The notes under the pieces: generated by a model
Told to the model about the DNA's origin: nothing
The model's input: only the letters and a program-made list of their open reading frames with translations
The model's database searches: none
Part shown: one piece after another, positions 7,636-17,864 of the stretch
Numbering within the stretch: the first letter of the stretch is position 1
Layout of the letters: every line of letters starts with the position of its first letter
Assembly: GCF_029267515.1 (NCBI RefSeq)
Contig: NZ_JAJUIS010000005.1
Coordinates: 62,001 to 126,000 of the forward strand
Reading direction: 5' to 3'
DNA from: Seleniivibrio woodruffii
GTDB taxonomy: Bacteria; Chrysiogenota; Deferribacteres; Deferribacterales; Geovibrionaceae
DNA: 64,000 nucleotides
Translations under genes and position numbers: made by a program

Positions 7636-9915
7636 TTACTCCGTTATGCTCATAGGGCGGTCATAGGGTTCGAATGTGAATTCGTCACTGTAACCGTCTG
7701 TAATCTGCTTTGTCTCCGCATCCACACGGAAGTATGAAACGTCTTTGGCAACGGGAAACATCTTCCTTCCGAATTTTGTGTAAACCTTTCCCGTGTACCG
7801 CACCCATTGAGGCAGGGCGGCGTTTGAGCCGGAAGCGCCTCTGGGAAGGGCTTTGAAGTCGTCGAAACCGACCCACGAACCGGAAACAAGGTCAGACATG
7901 AAACCGACGAACCATGTATCCTTGCTGTCGTTTGTGGTTCCTGTTTTGCCGCCCACAACGCGCGGTATGGCGAGTGCGCGGCGCCCAGTACCGTGATCAA
8001 CAACGTTTATAAGCGTGTCGGTGATTATCTGTGCGGTGCTGTCCTTAATAACGGGGATGGAATCCGATGGTGCAAACTCTTTAACGAGTTTTCCGTCGGG
8101 ATAAACTATTTTTGTAACAAAATAAGGCTTGTACCTCACACCCATGTTGGGAAATACACTGAACGCGTACACCATCTCCTGCAAGGTGACTGAACCTGAA
8201 CCGATACTGACGGCAAGCTCTCTGGGCATCTCGCCTTCGAGACCGAATTTGCGTGCGAGGTCGATTATCTTGCCGATGCCGACCTGCTCCGCCAGTTTAA
8301 TGGTGACAAGGTTGCGGGAATGGGTCAGCGCATCTTTAAGTGTTGTATTTCCGAAATATTCTCCTGACGAGTTTTTGGGTTTCCAAACCTCGCCTTCATC
8401 GTTTATCTGTTTTTCTATGGGGGCGTCAAGCACCTGCGACATCATGTCCATCCCGTTTTCAAGTGCCGCGGAATAGACGATGGGTTTCAGCAGCGAACCA
8501 GCCTGACGCTTCGCCTGATACGCCCTGTTGAACATGGAGCGTCTGTAGTCGAAACCGCCAACCATTGCGTATATGCCGCCGTCTGAGGGTGAAACGGAGA
8601 GGATTGCTCCCTCAAGGGGCGGATCCTGCACCAGTCTGTAGCGTCCGTTTTTCTTCTTAACATATATAATGTCATTATCATGAAATATATCAGAGAAATT
8701 ATTCAGTCTGCCGCCTTTCCCTTCGGCGGGTCTTGCCCAGCGGCAATCTTCAATCCGGAGTTCGGACTCCTCGGAAAGCGTGGTTATGTATGCAACAGAC
8801 TGAGTTACCTTTGTTACCAGCGCTTTTTCAAACTCAAGCTCCGCAAGATAGGTCTTATCCATTTTAAGCTGTTTGCTGAGATCACCGTTTTCCGTCAGAA
8901 ATTTTGCGACGGGTCCGTAATATCCGGTCTGCTCGGAGAGTTCCAGCAGGTTATCCTTAACCGCCTCTTCCGCCTTCATCTGCATGTCAAGATCAAGGGT
9001 GGTGTAAATAGCCATACCGGAGTTGTCTATATCTTCAAGATTCTCCGAAGCGGAAAGATATTTTTTAACGTAATCCACAAAATAGCCTGCAAGGAGGTTT
9101 TTGGGCGGTACCTTATCAACTATGACCGGCATTTCTCTTGCTGCTTCCTTATACTGAGCCTCTGTGATGTAGCCAACTTCCGCCATGCGGTAAAGGACGT
9201 GGTTGCGGCGTTTTATGGATTTTTCAAGCCCGAGGTGCGGGGCATAGATGCCGGGGGCTTTCGGTATACCGGCTATCATAGCACATTCAGCAAGGGTCAG
9301 GTCGGCAACGTCCTTTCCGAAATAGTTCTGCGCCGCAGCCTGAACTCCGTATGCTCCCCTTCCGAAATAGACCTGATTAAGGTACATCAGAAGTATTTCC
9401 TTTTTAGAGAGCGCCTTATCGATTTTATAAGCAAGTATCTGCTCTTTAACCTTTCTTTTCAGTTTCTTTTCGGGTGTGAGATAGAGAATTTTTACGAGCT
9501 GCTGGGTCAGCGTACTTCCGCCCTCAACAACCCTTCCTGCACGGATATTAGTTACGAACGCGCGCATGATGCCCATCATATCAACGCCGCCGTGTTCATA
9601 AAAACGTGCATCCTCAACGGCTACAACAGCGTTTTGCAGGTTTTCGGGTATTTTGTCCAGAGTAACAGGGTATCTCCGTTCCTCGCCAAGCTCGGCTATC
9701 TGTTTGCCGTTGCGATCATAGATCATTGTCGGCATTTTATATTTGTAATTTTTCAGTTCCTCGGTGGAAGGAAGTTCGCGGCTCATCATAAAGAAATAAA
9801 CCGCAAGGGCAATCGCACCGAGAAGGCAGACGGCAAGCACTGCCAGAACGGCAGCAAGAATAATCTGCCCAGCCGTGAGGCTTTTAAAGTCGAACTCTTT
9901 TAAATTGAATTTCAT
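7636..9915 (-). CDS. mrcA: Class A penicillin-binding protein 1A (glycosyltransferase/transpeptidase)
   Basis: A 759-residue bifunctional peptidoglycan synthase. After a cytoplasmic tail there is one membrane helix (about residues 18-44). The GT51 glycosyltransferase domain follows with VAVEDARFYEHGG (catalytic Glu), GGSTLTQQLVK and the RKVKEQILAYKIDKALSK segment. The transpeptidase domain has the SxxK serine S474 (QAGSLLKP), an SRN motif (THSRNLVT) and the KTG triad (GGKTGTTNDS). It polymerises and crosslinks peptidoglycan in the periplasm. It lies 13 bp downstream of uvrB and 7 bp upstream of the kinase. All catalytic motifs are intact. Confidence 0.95.
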   Translation of the reverse strand: MKFNLKEFDFKSLTAGQIILAAVLAVLAVCLLGAIALAVYFFMMSRELPSTEELKNYKYKMPTMIYDRNGKQIAELGEERRYPVTLDKIPENLQNAVVAVEDARFYEHGGVDMMGIMRAFVTNIRAGRVVEGGSTLTQQLVKILYLTPEKKLKRKVKEQILAYKIDKALSKKEILLMYLNQVYFGRGAYGVQAAAQNYFGKDVADLTLAECAMIAGIPKAPGIYAPHLGLEKSIKRRNHVLYRMAEVGYITEAQYKEAAREMPVIVDKVPPKNLLAGYFVDYVKKYLSASENLEDIDNSGMAIYTTLDLDMQMKAEEAVKDNLLELSEQTGYYGPVAKFLTENGDLSKQLKMDKTYLAELEFEKALVTKVTQSVAYITTLSEESELRIEDCRWARPAEGKGGRLNNFSDIFHDNDIIYVKKKNGRYRLVQDPPLEGAILSVSPSDGGIYAMVGGFDYRRSMFNRAYQAKRQAGSLLKPIVYSAALENGMDMMSQVLDAPIEKQINDEGEVWKPKNSSGEYFGNTTLKDALTHSRNLVTIKLAEQVGIGKIIDLARKFGLEGEMPRELAVSIGSGSVTLQEMVYAFSVFPNMGVRYKPYFVTKIVYPDGKLVKEFAPSDSIPVIKDSTAQIITDTLINVVDHGTGRRALAIPRVVGGKTGTTNDSKDTWFVGFMSDLVSGSWVGFDDFKALPRGASGSNAALPQWVRYTGKVYTKFGRKMFPVAKDVSYFRVDAETKQITDGYSDEFTFEPYDRPMSITE

Positions 9916-9928
9916 ATAAGGGTGTCCT

Positions 9929-11899
9929 CTATTTCACGGAAAGCTCAAAAAGCATGTCGCGTATCTTCGCCGCCTTTTCAAATTCAAGATTTTTGGCGTG
10001 TTCCTGCATCTGCTTTTTCAGCTTTTCAATATCTTTTTCTTTATTCCCCGATAATGTTATACCTATATCCGTATCAATATCAACCGTTACATAATCCTTT
10101 TCATAAATAGATTCAAGAATGTTTGTTATCTCGTTCTTAACTGTCTGCGGAGTGATGCCGTTTTCCTCGTTGTACTTCTGCTGTTTCGCCCTTCTGCGGG
10201 CTGTTTCATCCATTGCGGACTGCATTGAGCGGGTGATTGTGTCCGCATAGAAGATGGCGCGTCCGTTAACGTTACGCGCGGCTCGTCCGACAGTCTGGAT
10301 AAGAGCCTTGGAGGAGCGTAGAAATCCTTCCTTGTCCGCATCCAGAACGGCGACAAGAGAAACTTCGGGCAGGTCAAGACCCTCCCGCAGAAGGTTGATG
10401 CCCACCAGAACGTCAAATTCGCCCATTCTGAGCGACCGCAGTATTTTTATCCTTTCGATGGTATCGATGTCCGAGTGGAGATATTTCACCCGAACGCCCA
10501 TACCGTCGTAATATTTCGTAAGCTCCTCCGCCATGCGCTTGGTAAGAGTGGTGACAAGCACCCGCCCGCCATCGGCAGTAACTTTCACCACCTCGGCATA
10601 AAGGTCGTCCACCTGGCTTCTGGAAGGTCGGACGTCTATGGGCGGATCAATAAGCCCTGTGGGGCGGATAATCTGTTCCGCAAGAAGCCCATGCGAATCT
10701 TCCATCTCATAAGCGTCCGGTGTTGCGGAAACATACATCACGCGGTGCACCCGTTCGCGGAACTCCTCAAATTTCAAAGGTCTGTTGTCAAGCGCAGCGG
10801 GCAGACGGAAGCCGTATTCCACCAGAGTGGTCTTGCGGCTGCGGTCGCCGTTGTACATGCCGCGTATCTGCGGAACTGTCATGTGTGATTCGTCTATGAT
10901 GACAAGTGCGTCCTTTGGCAGATAGCTCAGAAGCGTGGGGGGCGCGTCGCCGGGCTTCCGGTTCTCGAAAAACCGTGAATAGTTTTCAATACCGCTGCAA
11001 TAGCCCGTTTCCATTATCATTTCGATATCGAACATGGTGCGCTGTGTAAGGCGCTGGCTTTCAAGGATTTTATTTTCATTATCAAGCTGGGTGCAGCGCA
11101 CTGCAAGCTCGCTTTTTATCTGCGCAATGGCATCGTCACGGCTGACGGCTGTGGTAACATAGTGGGTGTTGGGATAGATAGCAATCTTGGGACGGTTGCG
11201 GATGGTCTTGCCTGTCAGCGGGTCAAACTCGGATATCCTGTCCACCTCGTCACCGAAAAACTCTATTCGGTATGCAACGCTGTCCTCGTGGGCGGGAAAC
11301 ACTTCCAGCGTGTCGCCTTTCATGCGGTATGTTCCGCGGTGAAAGTCGTAATCATTTCGGTCGTACTGTATCTCAACCAGTTTTGAAAGCACGCTGTCAA
11401 TCTCCACTGTGTCGTTAACCTCAAGCACAACCAGCATACCGGAATATGCCTCAGGCGAACCGAGACCGTAGATGCAGGAAACGGAAGCGACGATAACCAC
11501 GTCGCGGCGTTCCAGAAGGCTTCTGGTGGCGCTGTGGCGCAGCTTATCGATGTCCTCGTTTATGGACGAATCCTTCTCTATGAACGTATCCGTCTGGGGT
11601 TTATAGGCTTCCGGCTGGTAATAGTCGTAGTAGCTGACGAAGTATTCCACAGCATTTTCCGGAAAGAATTTTTTAAATTCACCATAGAGCTGCGCCGCCA
11701 GGGTCTTGTTGTGGGCAATTATTAGGGTTGGCACGTCAAGCTGCTGAATAACGTTCGCCATGGTATAGGTTTTACCCGAACCGGTGACACCGAGAAGCAC
11801 CTGCGCGTTGGCTCCGTCGTTGTAATTTGCAACCAACTGACGTACAGCCTCCGGCTGGTCGCCCGCCATTTCGTATTCTGAAACAAGTTTAAAGCTCAT
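9929..11899 (-). CDS. uvrB: Excinuclease ABC subunit B
   Basis: A 656-residue protein of normal UvrB length. Visible are Walker [15 protein letters not shown], the damage-probing hairpin region ([10 protein letters not shown]), the DESH box ([12 protein letters not shown]), helicase motif VI ([14 protein letters not shown]) and a C-terminal UVR domain for UvrC contact ([15 protein letters not shown]). It verifies damage in nucleotide excision repair after loading by UvrA. The start overlaps the selB stop by 4 bp, so it is coupled to the selenocysteine genes. uvrA and uvrC are not in the window, although mfd is at the left edge. Confidence 0.97.
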   Translation of the reverse strand: MSFKLVSEYEMAGDQPEAVRQLVANYNDGANAQVLLGVTGSGKTYTMANVIQQLDVPTLIIAHNKTLAAQLYGEFKKFFPENAVEYFVSYYDYYQPEAYKPQTDTFIEKDSSINEDIDKLRHSATRSLLERRDVVIVASVSCIYGLGSPEAYSGMLVVLEVNDTVEIDSVLSKLVEIQYDRNDYDFHRGTYRMKGDTLEVFPAHEDSVAYRIEFFGDEVDRISEFDPLTGKTIRNRPKIAIYPNTHYVTTAVSRDDAIAQIKSELAVRCTQLDNENKILESQRLTQRTMFDIEMIMETGYCSGIENYSRFFENRKPGDAPPTLLSYLPKDALVIIDESHMTVPQIRGMYNGDRSRKTTLVEYGFRLPAALDNRPLKFEEFRERVHRVMYVSATPDAYEMEDSHGLLAEQIIRPTGLIDPPIDVRPSRSQVDDLYAEVVKVTADGGRVLVTTLTKRMAEELTKYYDGMGVRVKYLHSDIDTIERIKILRSLRMGEFDVLVGINLLREGLDLPEVSLVAVLDADKEGFLRSSKALIQTVGRAARNVNGRAIFYADTITRSMQSAMDETARRRAKQQKYNEENGITPQTVKNEITNILESIYEKDYVTVDIDTDIGITLSGNKEKDIEKLKKQMQEHAKNLEFEKAAKIRDMLFELSVK

Positions 11900-13746
11900 C
11901 TGTTTTTAAGTATCCTCGTGTTGCCGCGGTTTATGAAAAGCCCCGATTTATCAAGCTGTTCCATCAGAGGTATCAGCAGTTTGCGCGGCAGATCAAAGCA
12001 CTCTTTCATGCGGTTTATATCAACCCCGCCGTTTTTTGCAGCCTCAGCCTCTGCTTTTTCCGTGAAGTTATTTATAAGCTCCATCGTCAGGTAAACGTTC
12101 TTGTCCACCCGCCTTGCAAGGCTTCTGTTGCACAGATAAAGCAGGCATTTCTGAACCTTTTCCTCACTCATGCCGGTTTTTCCGGCTATCAGCACAGGAT
12201 TGGAAAGTCCCGCCTCCTGCTTCATAGCGGCAAGCACCATCATGGCATCGTCCTGAAACGGGTCTTTGAAGTTAAGTTTCAGCATATGCCCGTCGAAGAT
12301 ATAGCCCAGCTTCTGCCCGCTTTCAATTATGCGGTTGACAATGTCGTGCCGCACCTGTTCCGGCAGGGTGCAGTCGAGTTTAAGAGTGTTTATGGCGAGT
12401 GTTCCCCGTTCTTTCAGCCTGTCCAGCGACCCCTTGACGAACGAATCTATCATTCCGGCATCCATCAGGAAGCCGTAGTAGTTGACAATATTAAGCTGAG
12501 CCAGCTTTTCAGCAAGCTCGTTCCGGAAAAGACCTGAAAACTGTATTGGTTCGTTCATGTTAAAGCCGCAGGCGTATATTTTCATTATGGATCGTATAGC
12601 TGCATCGTAGTCATAGCGGCTCATATGCTCTATTATCTCACGGCTGGCTTTTCTGTCGGGATATGTCTGCTCAAGTCCAAGCACCCTGCCGCCAGCGACG
12701 CTTCTCTGCGGACTGGAGGAACGGATTACGAACGGTTCGTTAAAAAAGGCTGTTGCCGGTTTATCCAGCTTTATGAAACATATAGTTTCGTGCGACTCCT
12801 CAAGCACTTTTTCATCGTAAAATATGACGCGCCCTTCATAGGTCTCCGATCCGAGAATGACCGGATAGGTTTTGTTGTGGCGGATAAGACCGGAATCCGG
12901 GCAGCCGCCGAACGCCTTTATAACTGCGTATATACCGTTTGTATCCGTAATCTTGCTGTTTTCAGAGATGATGTCTCCGCGTTTTATATCCTCTGCGGAG
13001 AAATCCGGCAGATTGAGAGCCGTTCGCTGTCCTGCAACAGATTTTTCCGCGAACCGCTCGTGCACCTGAATCCCTTTGACGCGCGCCTTTCCTCCGGTTC
13101 TGAGGTTATAGACGATGTTCTCAACGGCTATTTTTCCGAAAAGCGACGTGCCCGTTACCACAGTGCCATGTCCCTTTATGTTGAAAACCCTGTCCACGCG
13201 CATAACATAGCATCTGTTCTGTGTTTTCGGCATAACGCGCACCGCACAGTCTGAAACAGCCTGTTTAAGCGCCTCTATGGACTGCGGGTCGTGTATCGAA
13301 GTGCGTACAACCGCCGTCAAAGCCACTCCTCCGCCTTCGAAAAGTTCCCTTACTGCGGCTTCCGTCCGCTCAATCTCTTCCTCTGTACATTTGTCAGTCA
13401 TGGTCACAGCCGCAACGGCATATTTTACGCCGATGGTGTCTATAATGCTGAAATGCTCACGGGTCTGGGGCATTATGCCCTCGCGCCCGTCAATGCAGAA
13501 GAGAGCTGAATCGAACCCTACGGAACCTGATATCATGGTCTTCACGAGTTTTTCGTGTCCGGGAACGTCGATGAAGGACACCAGAGCCGTTTCAAGCTCC
13601 AGCCCGGCATAGCCAAGCTCAATGGTTATGCCTTTCTGTTTCTCCTGTACCAGCCTGTCCGGGTCTTTGCCCGTAAGTGCCTTTATGAGTGAGGATTTGC
13701 CGTGGTCAATGTGTCCGGCGGTTCCCATTATTATGTTCTTTTTCAT
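11896..13746 (-). CDS. selB: Selenocysteine-specific elongation factor
   Basis: A 616-residue translation GTPase. The G1 loop is [16 protein letters not shown], with GITIELGYA (G2), DVPGHEKLV (G3) and MTDKC (G4). EF-Tu-like beta barrels follow, and the C-terminal half holds winged-helix repeats (about residues 430-616) that in SelB bind the SECIS hairpin. It delivers Sec-tRNA to UGA codons. It overlaps selA by 4 bp and uvrB by 4 bp. Its presence implies that some UGA codons in this genome encode selenocysteine; I saw no obvious selenoprotein in the window. Confidence 0.96.
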   Translation of the reverse strand: MKKNIIMGTAGHIDHGKSSLIKALTGKDPDRLVQEKQKGITIELGYAGLELETALVSFIDVPGHEKLVKTMISGSVGFDSALFCIDGREGIMPQTREHFSIIDTIGVKYAVAAVTMTDKCTEEEIERTEAAVRELFEGGGVALTAVVRTSIHDPQSIEALKQAVSDCAVRVMPKTQNRCYVMRVDRVFNIKGHGTVVTGTSLFGKIAVENIVYNLRTGGKARVKGIQVHERFAEKSVAGQRTALNLPDFSAEDIKRGDIISENSKITDTNGIYAVIKAFGGCPDSGLIRHNKTYPVILGSETYEGRVIFYDEKVLEESHETICFIKLDKPATAFFNEPFVIRSSSPQRSVAGGRVLGLEQTYPDRKASREIIEHMSRYDYDAAIRSIMKIYACGFNMNEPIQFSGLFRNELAEKLAQLNIVNYYGFLMDAGMIDSFVKGSLDRLKERGTLAINTLKLDCTLPEQVRHDIVNRIIESGQKLGYIFDGHMLKLNFKDPFQDDAMMVLAAMKQEAGLSNPVLIAGKTGMSEEKVQKCLLYLCNRSLARRVDKNVYLTMELINNFTEKAEAEAAKNGGVDINRMKECFDLPRKLLIPLMEQLDKSGLFINRGNTRILKNR

Positions 13747-15080
13747 TTTAAAGCACCCAGCGCATCTAAAATGATACCGAAATCTTTTTCGTCAAGGGTT
13801 CTCACGTCAAAATATACACGTTCACCCACACGGGCTATTATTGGAGTTTCCCAGCGGCGCAGATGCCTGTCCAGAGAGGACTCCGACATCCCTTTTATCT
13901 TGACGGCAACGCCGAAGGACTTCATTTCCGCAAGGGGACAGCTTCCGCCGCCCACTGTGGATTTTGTGGCGATTATCTCGCCGCCTGTGAGCGCAGCAAG
14001 TTTCGCCGCCCTAAGACCTATACTCTCTATACTCTCGGATATCATGCGCTGTGCCGGAATTTCATTATATATACCAGTCAGATATAGCCTAAAAACCGAT
14101 TGCAGAACGGCGAGAGTCATTTTATCCACACGCAGCATACGCATGAGCTGATTTTTTTTGATTTTGTTTATCAGATGCTTCTTACCGACGATTATTCCCG
14201 CCTGACAGCCCCCCGTCATCTTATCTCCGCTGAACGACACGAGGTCGAAACCGGACGCAATGTCTTCCGGAATGGTTCTGTCACGGCATATCTCATCCGG
14301 CAGATGCTTTATGAACTGCCCGCTCCCCGCATCGTAATATGACACGCATCCCGCTTCACGGGCGGACTGTGCGACGTCCGCAAGAGAGGCTTCTTCAGAG
14401 AAGCCGACTATCTCGTAATTGCTCCTGTGTACCTTCATCATAACGGCGGTTTTCTGCGTAACTGCATTGTCATAGTCCGCCTTGCGGGTCTTGTTGGTTG
14501 TGCCCACTTCAACCATCTTCGCACCGCTCTGTTTCATAACGTCCGGCACGCGGAACGAACCGCCTATTTCCACCAGTTCGCCTCGGCTGACAACCGCCTC
14601 TTTACCTTTGGCAAATGTGTTCAGCACCAGAAACACGGCTGAAGCATTGTTGTTTACAACAACGGCATCCTCCGCACCGGTGAGCATACGCAGATATTCG
14701 GAAACGTGATGATACCTGTCTCCCCGTTTTCCGCTCTCTGTGTCATATTCCAGATTGGAGTAACCGCACACCAGCTCTTTCAGCTCGTCAGCGGCACATT
14801 CGGGCAGGGGCGAGCGCCCAAGATTCGTATGTATTGGGACTCCGGTGGCGTTTATGACGCGCCGCAGGCTTCCCTTTTCAATATCGCGGTATATCTTTTC
14901 CGTATGTTCGATAATGCCTTGGATATCAGGTTCCTTGCCCTTTTCAGCCTGAATGCGCGCATCCGCCACAGCACGCGTTGCCGCCTCTTTCAGAATCACA
15001 CGGCCGAAACCGGCAAATCGCTCATCACTCAGTATCTTATCCATTTTCGGGAGTTTTTTCAGAAGGTTGATGCTGTCCAT
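13743..15080 (-). CDS. selA: L-seryl-tRNA(Sec) selenium transferase
   Basis: A 445-residue PLP enzyme with the full bacterial SelA layout. The N-terminal tRNA-binding segment has [20 protein letters not shown] and the PLP-lysine motif is [15 protein letters not shown]. It converts Ser-tRNA(Sec) to Sec-tRNA(Sec) using selenophosphate. It is the first gene of the minus-strand run. The start codon lacks a clear ribosome site: TATAAT lies only three bases upstream of the ATG, so the message may be leaderless or the true promoter may lie elsewhere. selD and the tRNA-Sec gene selC are not in the window. Confidence 0.96.
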   Translation of the reverse strand: MDSINLLKKLPKMDKILSDERFAGFGRVILKEAATRAVADARIQAEKGKEPDIQGIIEHTEKIYRDIEKGSLRRVINATGVPIHTNLGRSPLPECAADELKELVCGYSNLEYDTESGKRGDRYHHVSEYLRMLTGAEDAVVVNNNASAVFLVLNTFAKGKEAVVSRGELVEIGGSFRVPDVMKQSGAKMVEVGTTNKTRKADYDNAVTQKTAVMMKVHRSNYEIVGFSEEASLADVAQSAREAGCVSYYDAGSGQFIKHLPDEICRDRTIPEDIASGFDLVSFSGDKMTGGCQAGIIVGKKHLINKIKKNQLMRMLRVDKMTLAVLQSVFRLYLTGIYNEIPAQRMISESIESIGLRAAKLAALTGGEIIATKSTVGGGSCPLAEMKSFGVAVKIKGMSESSLDRHLRRWETPIIARVGERVYFDVRTLDEKDFGIILDALGALK

Positions 15081-15164
15081 CAGATTATATTAAGCAAAAA
15101 TGAAGAAATTATAAATAGGTATTTAAATTAAAACTCAGGGTGGGTATTATAGATAAAAATTTTA

Positions 15165-15222
15165 GACTGCCGCGTCGCTGCGCTCTACGCAGAGACAACA
15201 GCACGTCTTTGCGGAGAACAGA
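15165..15222. repeat. Repeat family R1, copy C
   Basis: The left arm GACTGCCGCGTCGC at 15165 is followed by an inverted right arm containing CGTCTTTGCGGAG at 15204-15216. The copy lies between the divergent selA and M20 genes. The GGAG of its right arm is the only plausible ribosome site for the amidohydrolase start at 15228. Confidence 0.6.
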
Positions 15223-15227
15223 GTTTC

Positions 15228-16328
15228 ATGGATGCAATTAATGCAAAACAGGCACAGACAGACCTAAAAGAACTTTTCGAGAGGGCGGAGCCTTCATTTC
15301 AGGAGCATAAGACCTCCGAATATATAAAATCCCGTCTGAACGGTATGGGGCTGACAGGTTACAAAACCGTCGGCACGGGGATTTTCGGCACCATAGACGC
15401 TGGCAGAGAGAAGACCGTTGCCCTGCGCTCGGATATGGACGCACTCCCGTTCAACGCCGAAAAGACAGAATACAGGCACCTTTGCGGACATCATGCGAAC
15501 ATGACCACACTGCTGGGCGTTCTGGATTACGCGTCCGCGAATAAAGATAAACTCAGATACAACATCCGCTATATTTTCCAACCCGCGGAAGAGGTTATCG
15601 GCGGAGCTGTCACCATGATAGAGGCTGGATGCCTTGAAGATGTCAGCGAGATATTCGCAACCCACACCGGACCCGATGCTGAACTCGGCTCCGTGGCGCT
15701 CATCGCAGGGGACTGCATGGCAGGCTCAAACCATTTTGAAATAAAGATAAATGGCAAATCTACCCACGCAGCGCATCCTAACCTCGGAACGGATACCGTG
15801 ACCGCCGCATGTGAGTATGTGATGTCCTGTCAGACCATTATCTCCCGACTGAAAGACCCTGTGGAGACAGGGCTTATCTCTTTCGGCATGATAAACGGCG
15901 GCACGGCTTCAAACATTCTGCCGGAAACGGTGGAACTGCACGGCACTTTCCGCCACTTCGACCCTGCAGTAAAAGTATTGATAGAAAAAGCAATGCGCAC
16001 ACGCCTGAAAGCCATTGAGGAGTTTTACGGCGTAACCTGTGAAATGAACATCAGCGACGGCACGCCCCCTGTCAGGTGCGATAAGGGACTTGTGGACAGG
16101 CTCCGTCAGGTCTGCACAGAACAGAATATTCCCGTATCCGGTTTCGATACAAAGAGCATGGGCGGAGAGGATTTCGCGTTCTATCTTGAAAAAGTGCCCG
16201 GCGCTTTCGTATGGCAGGGCGTAGCCACAGGCGGATATCAGCCGCCTCTGCACAACAAAGAATATAGAGTGCCCGATGAGGCGGTTTATCCGTGCATAAA
16301 ACTGCTCACGGCGTACATAACGGAATAA
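15228..16328 (+). CDS. M20-family amidohydrolase (N-acyl amino acid hydrolase type)
   Basis: A 366-residue metallopeptidase-fold protein of the M20D/HipO group. Visible ligand and catalytic regions are ALRSDMDALPF, LCGHHANMTT, QPAEEVIGGA and GGEDFAFYLEKVPGAF. The dimerisation domain lies around residues 165-275. Relatives remove acyl groups from amino acids (hippurate, IAA-amino acids, N-acetyl-diaminopimelate). It is 4 bp upstream of dprA and likely heads that operon. The Asp common in the CGHDxH motif is His here (CGHHAN); this variant occurs in some relatives. The exact substrate is unknown. Confidence 0.85.
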   Translation: MDAINAKQAQTDLKELFERAEPSFQEHKTSEYIKSRLNGMGLTGYKTVGTGIFGTIDAGREKTVALRSDMDALPFNAEKTEYRHLCGHHANMTTLLGVLDYASANKDKLRYNIRYIFQPAEEVIGGAVTMIEAGCLEDVSEIFATHTGPDAELGSVALIAGDCMAGSNHFEIKINGKSTHAAHPNLGTDTVTAACEYVMSCQTIISRLKDPVETGLISFGMINGGTASNILPETVELHGTFRHFDPAVKVLIEKAMRTRLKAIEEFYGVTCEMNISDGTPPVRCDKGLVDRLRQVCTEQNIPVSGFDTKSMGGEDFAFYLEKVPGAFVWQGVATGGYQPPLHNKEYRVPDEAVYPCIKLLTAYITE

Positions 16329-16332
16329 TGAA

Positions 16333-17460
16333 TTGATAAGCTCTAAAGCCGTCAACACATTAAAGCTGAAATGCGTCAGAGGGATAACCGATCAGGCGAT
16401 ATCAAGGATATATGCCGCCTGCGGAAGCCTTGAGGGTGCGTTCTCACTGGATTTCGGCTCGCTGACGGGACTGGGGATAAAAAAGGAGACGGCGGAGAAC
16501 ATCATTACCGCCGATATTGACGAAAAACTCCTTGAGCGTGAGTTTGAATCCGCCGACAAAAAGCAGGCGGACATCATCTGCATAGACGATGCCGAGTATC
16601 CGCCTCTTCTGCGGGAGACCGAGGGCGCACCAGCTCTTCTCTTCGTCCGCGGAAGACGCGAGGCGCTGTTAAAGCCGTCCATAGCCGTTGTCGGTTCCCG
16701 TAACGCCACCAGACAGGCTTGCGATTTTGCAAAGAAGCTGTCGCAGGATCTGGCAGAGGTCGGTTTCAACGTGGTCAGCGGGTTTGCACACGGCATAGAC
16801 GTATACGCCCATGCCGGCGCAATAAACAAAGGTCTGACCACCGCCGTAATGGGCTGCGGGATAAACAATTTCTATCCGGAGGCGAACAAACGGTATGAGC
16901 CGACGGTGCTTAAAAGCGGCTGCATCGTTACGGAGTTTTTCTCCGACATGCCTGCACTGGCTGGTAATTTTCCCCAGAGAAATCGCATCATCAGCGGCAT
17001 GTCCCACGGCGTTGTGGTTGTCGAGGCATCCGCACGCAGCGGCAGCCTGATAACCGCCCGCTATGCCGGTGAACAGGGGCGAGAGGTATACGCTGTTCCC
17101 GCCTTTCCAATGTCAAAAAATTGTGCGACAAACAAACTCATAAAGGACGGGGCACGGCTTACAGAGAGCTATTACGACATTCTGGATGAACTGCGCTACC
17201 GCATCGACGGTCTTAAAGAGGTTGACAAGCCCGAACCTGTTAGGCTACAGTTTGGTAACCCAGATGACGCGAGACTCTATTCGTTACTAGAGAATGGTAT
17301 GCTGAACCCGGATGAACTCAGCACCCTTTCAGGGATGGATATCGGCAGTGTCACAATAAGCCTTGTGCAGATGGAGCTTGAGGGTTATGTTATCAGGGAA
17401 ATCGACGGTAAGTACCGGGCTGCCGGAGGAAACTATGGACAAAATAGTCATAGCTCTTAA
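16333..17460 (+). CDS. dprA: DNA-processing protein DprA (Smf)
   Basis: A 375-residue protein with an N-terminal SAM-like region, the Rossmann-fold DprA core (VGSRNATRQACDFAKKL, SGFAHGIDVYAHAGA, FPQRNRIISGMS, EASARSGSLITARYA) and a C-terminal winged-helix-like domain. DprA loads RecA on incoming single-stranded DNA during transformation and is also kept in non-competent species. The start is TTG; an ATG overlapping the preceding stop is followed after one codon by TGA, so it cannot be used. The 3' end overlaps the next gene by 26 bp. The order dprA-smg-topA is common in bacteria. Confidence 0.94.
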   Translation: MISSKAVNTLKLKCVRGITDQAISRIYAACGSLEGAFSLDFGSLTGLGIKKETAENIITADIDEKLLEREFESADKKQADIICIDDAEYPPLLRETEGAPALLFVRGRREALLKPSIAVVGSRNATRQACDFAKKLSQDLAEVGFNVVSGFAHGIDVYAHAGAINKGLTTAVMGCGINNFYPEANKRYEPTVLKSGCIVTEFFSDMPALAGNFPQRNRIISGMSHGVVVVEASARSGSLITARYAGEQGREVYAVPAFPMSKNCATNKLIKDGARLTESYYDILDELRYRIDGLKEVDKPEPVRLQFGNPDDARLYSLLENGMLNPDELSTLSGMDIGSVTISLVQMELEGYVIREIDGKYRAAGGNYGQNSHSS

Positions 17461-17851
17461 TCTCGTGATTGACTTTCTGGAATCCAGCGACAAGATCAGT
17501 GAAAAAAGCATAAAAGATTATTTATTTAATACAGGGTTCGACGACCACGTTATCAGACAGGTGATGACCGTGCTGGATATCAGCAACTTTGACGGAAACA
17601 TCTGGTTCCGCGTTTTTACGAAAAAAGAAAAGAACATGCTCAGTGCCGACGCCATAAGCTACCTTCAGAAACTCCATCTGACAGGTATCCTTGATCCGCT
17701 GGGACTGGAAGATGTAATAGAAAACGCCATGACCTCCGAGGCTTTCAAGGTGGACGTGGAAACTGTTAAAAATCTCGTGCTGTACTCCCTTATGGAGAGA
17801 AAATCCCTCTACGCTTCCGGTGTTGAGGACGAAGAGGAATACCTGCACTGA
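17435..17851 (+). CDS. Smg/DUF494 family protein
   Basis: A 138-residue protein starting MDKIVIALNLVIDFLESS, chosen because GGAGG sits just upstream of this ATG. It matches the DUF494 (Smg) family by length, all-helical character, position between dprA and topA, and the EEYLH tail. Function is not established; conserved synteny with dprA and topA is the main clue. It overlaps dprA by 26 bp, which suggests translational coupling, and is followed by topA after 13 bp. Confidence 0.8.
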   Translation: MDKIVIALNLVIDFLESSDKISEKSIKDYLFNTGFDDHVIRQVMTVLDISNFDGNIWFRVFTKKEKNMLSADAISYLQKLHLTGILDPLGLEDVIENAMTSEAFKVDVETVKNLVLYSLMERKSLYASGVEDEEEYLH

Positions 17852-17864
17852 TACGGGAATATAA

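Noticed and set aside
8680-9903. A 407-codon open frame on the plus strand
   Set aside because: It lies wholly antisense to the intact PBP1A gene, is rich in Phe, Cys and His as expected of a shadow frame, and has no recognisable domain.
15081-15227. Possible tRNA-Sec gene near selA
   Set aside because: The gap holds an AT-rich stretch and repeat R1 only; no cloverleaf with a long variable arm can be folded by eye.
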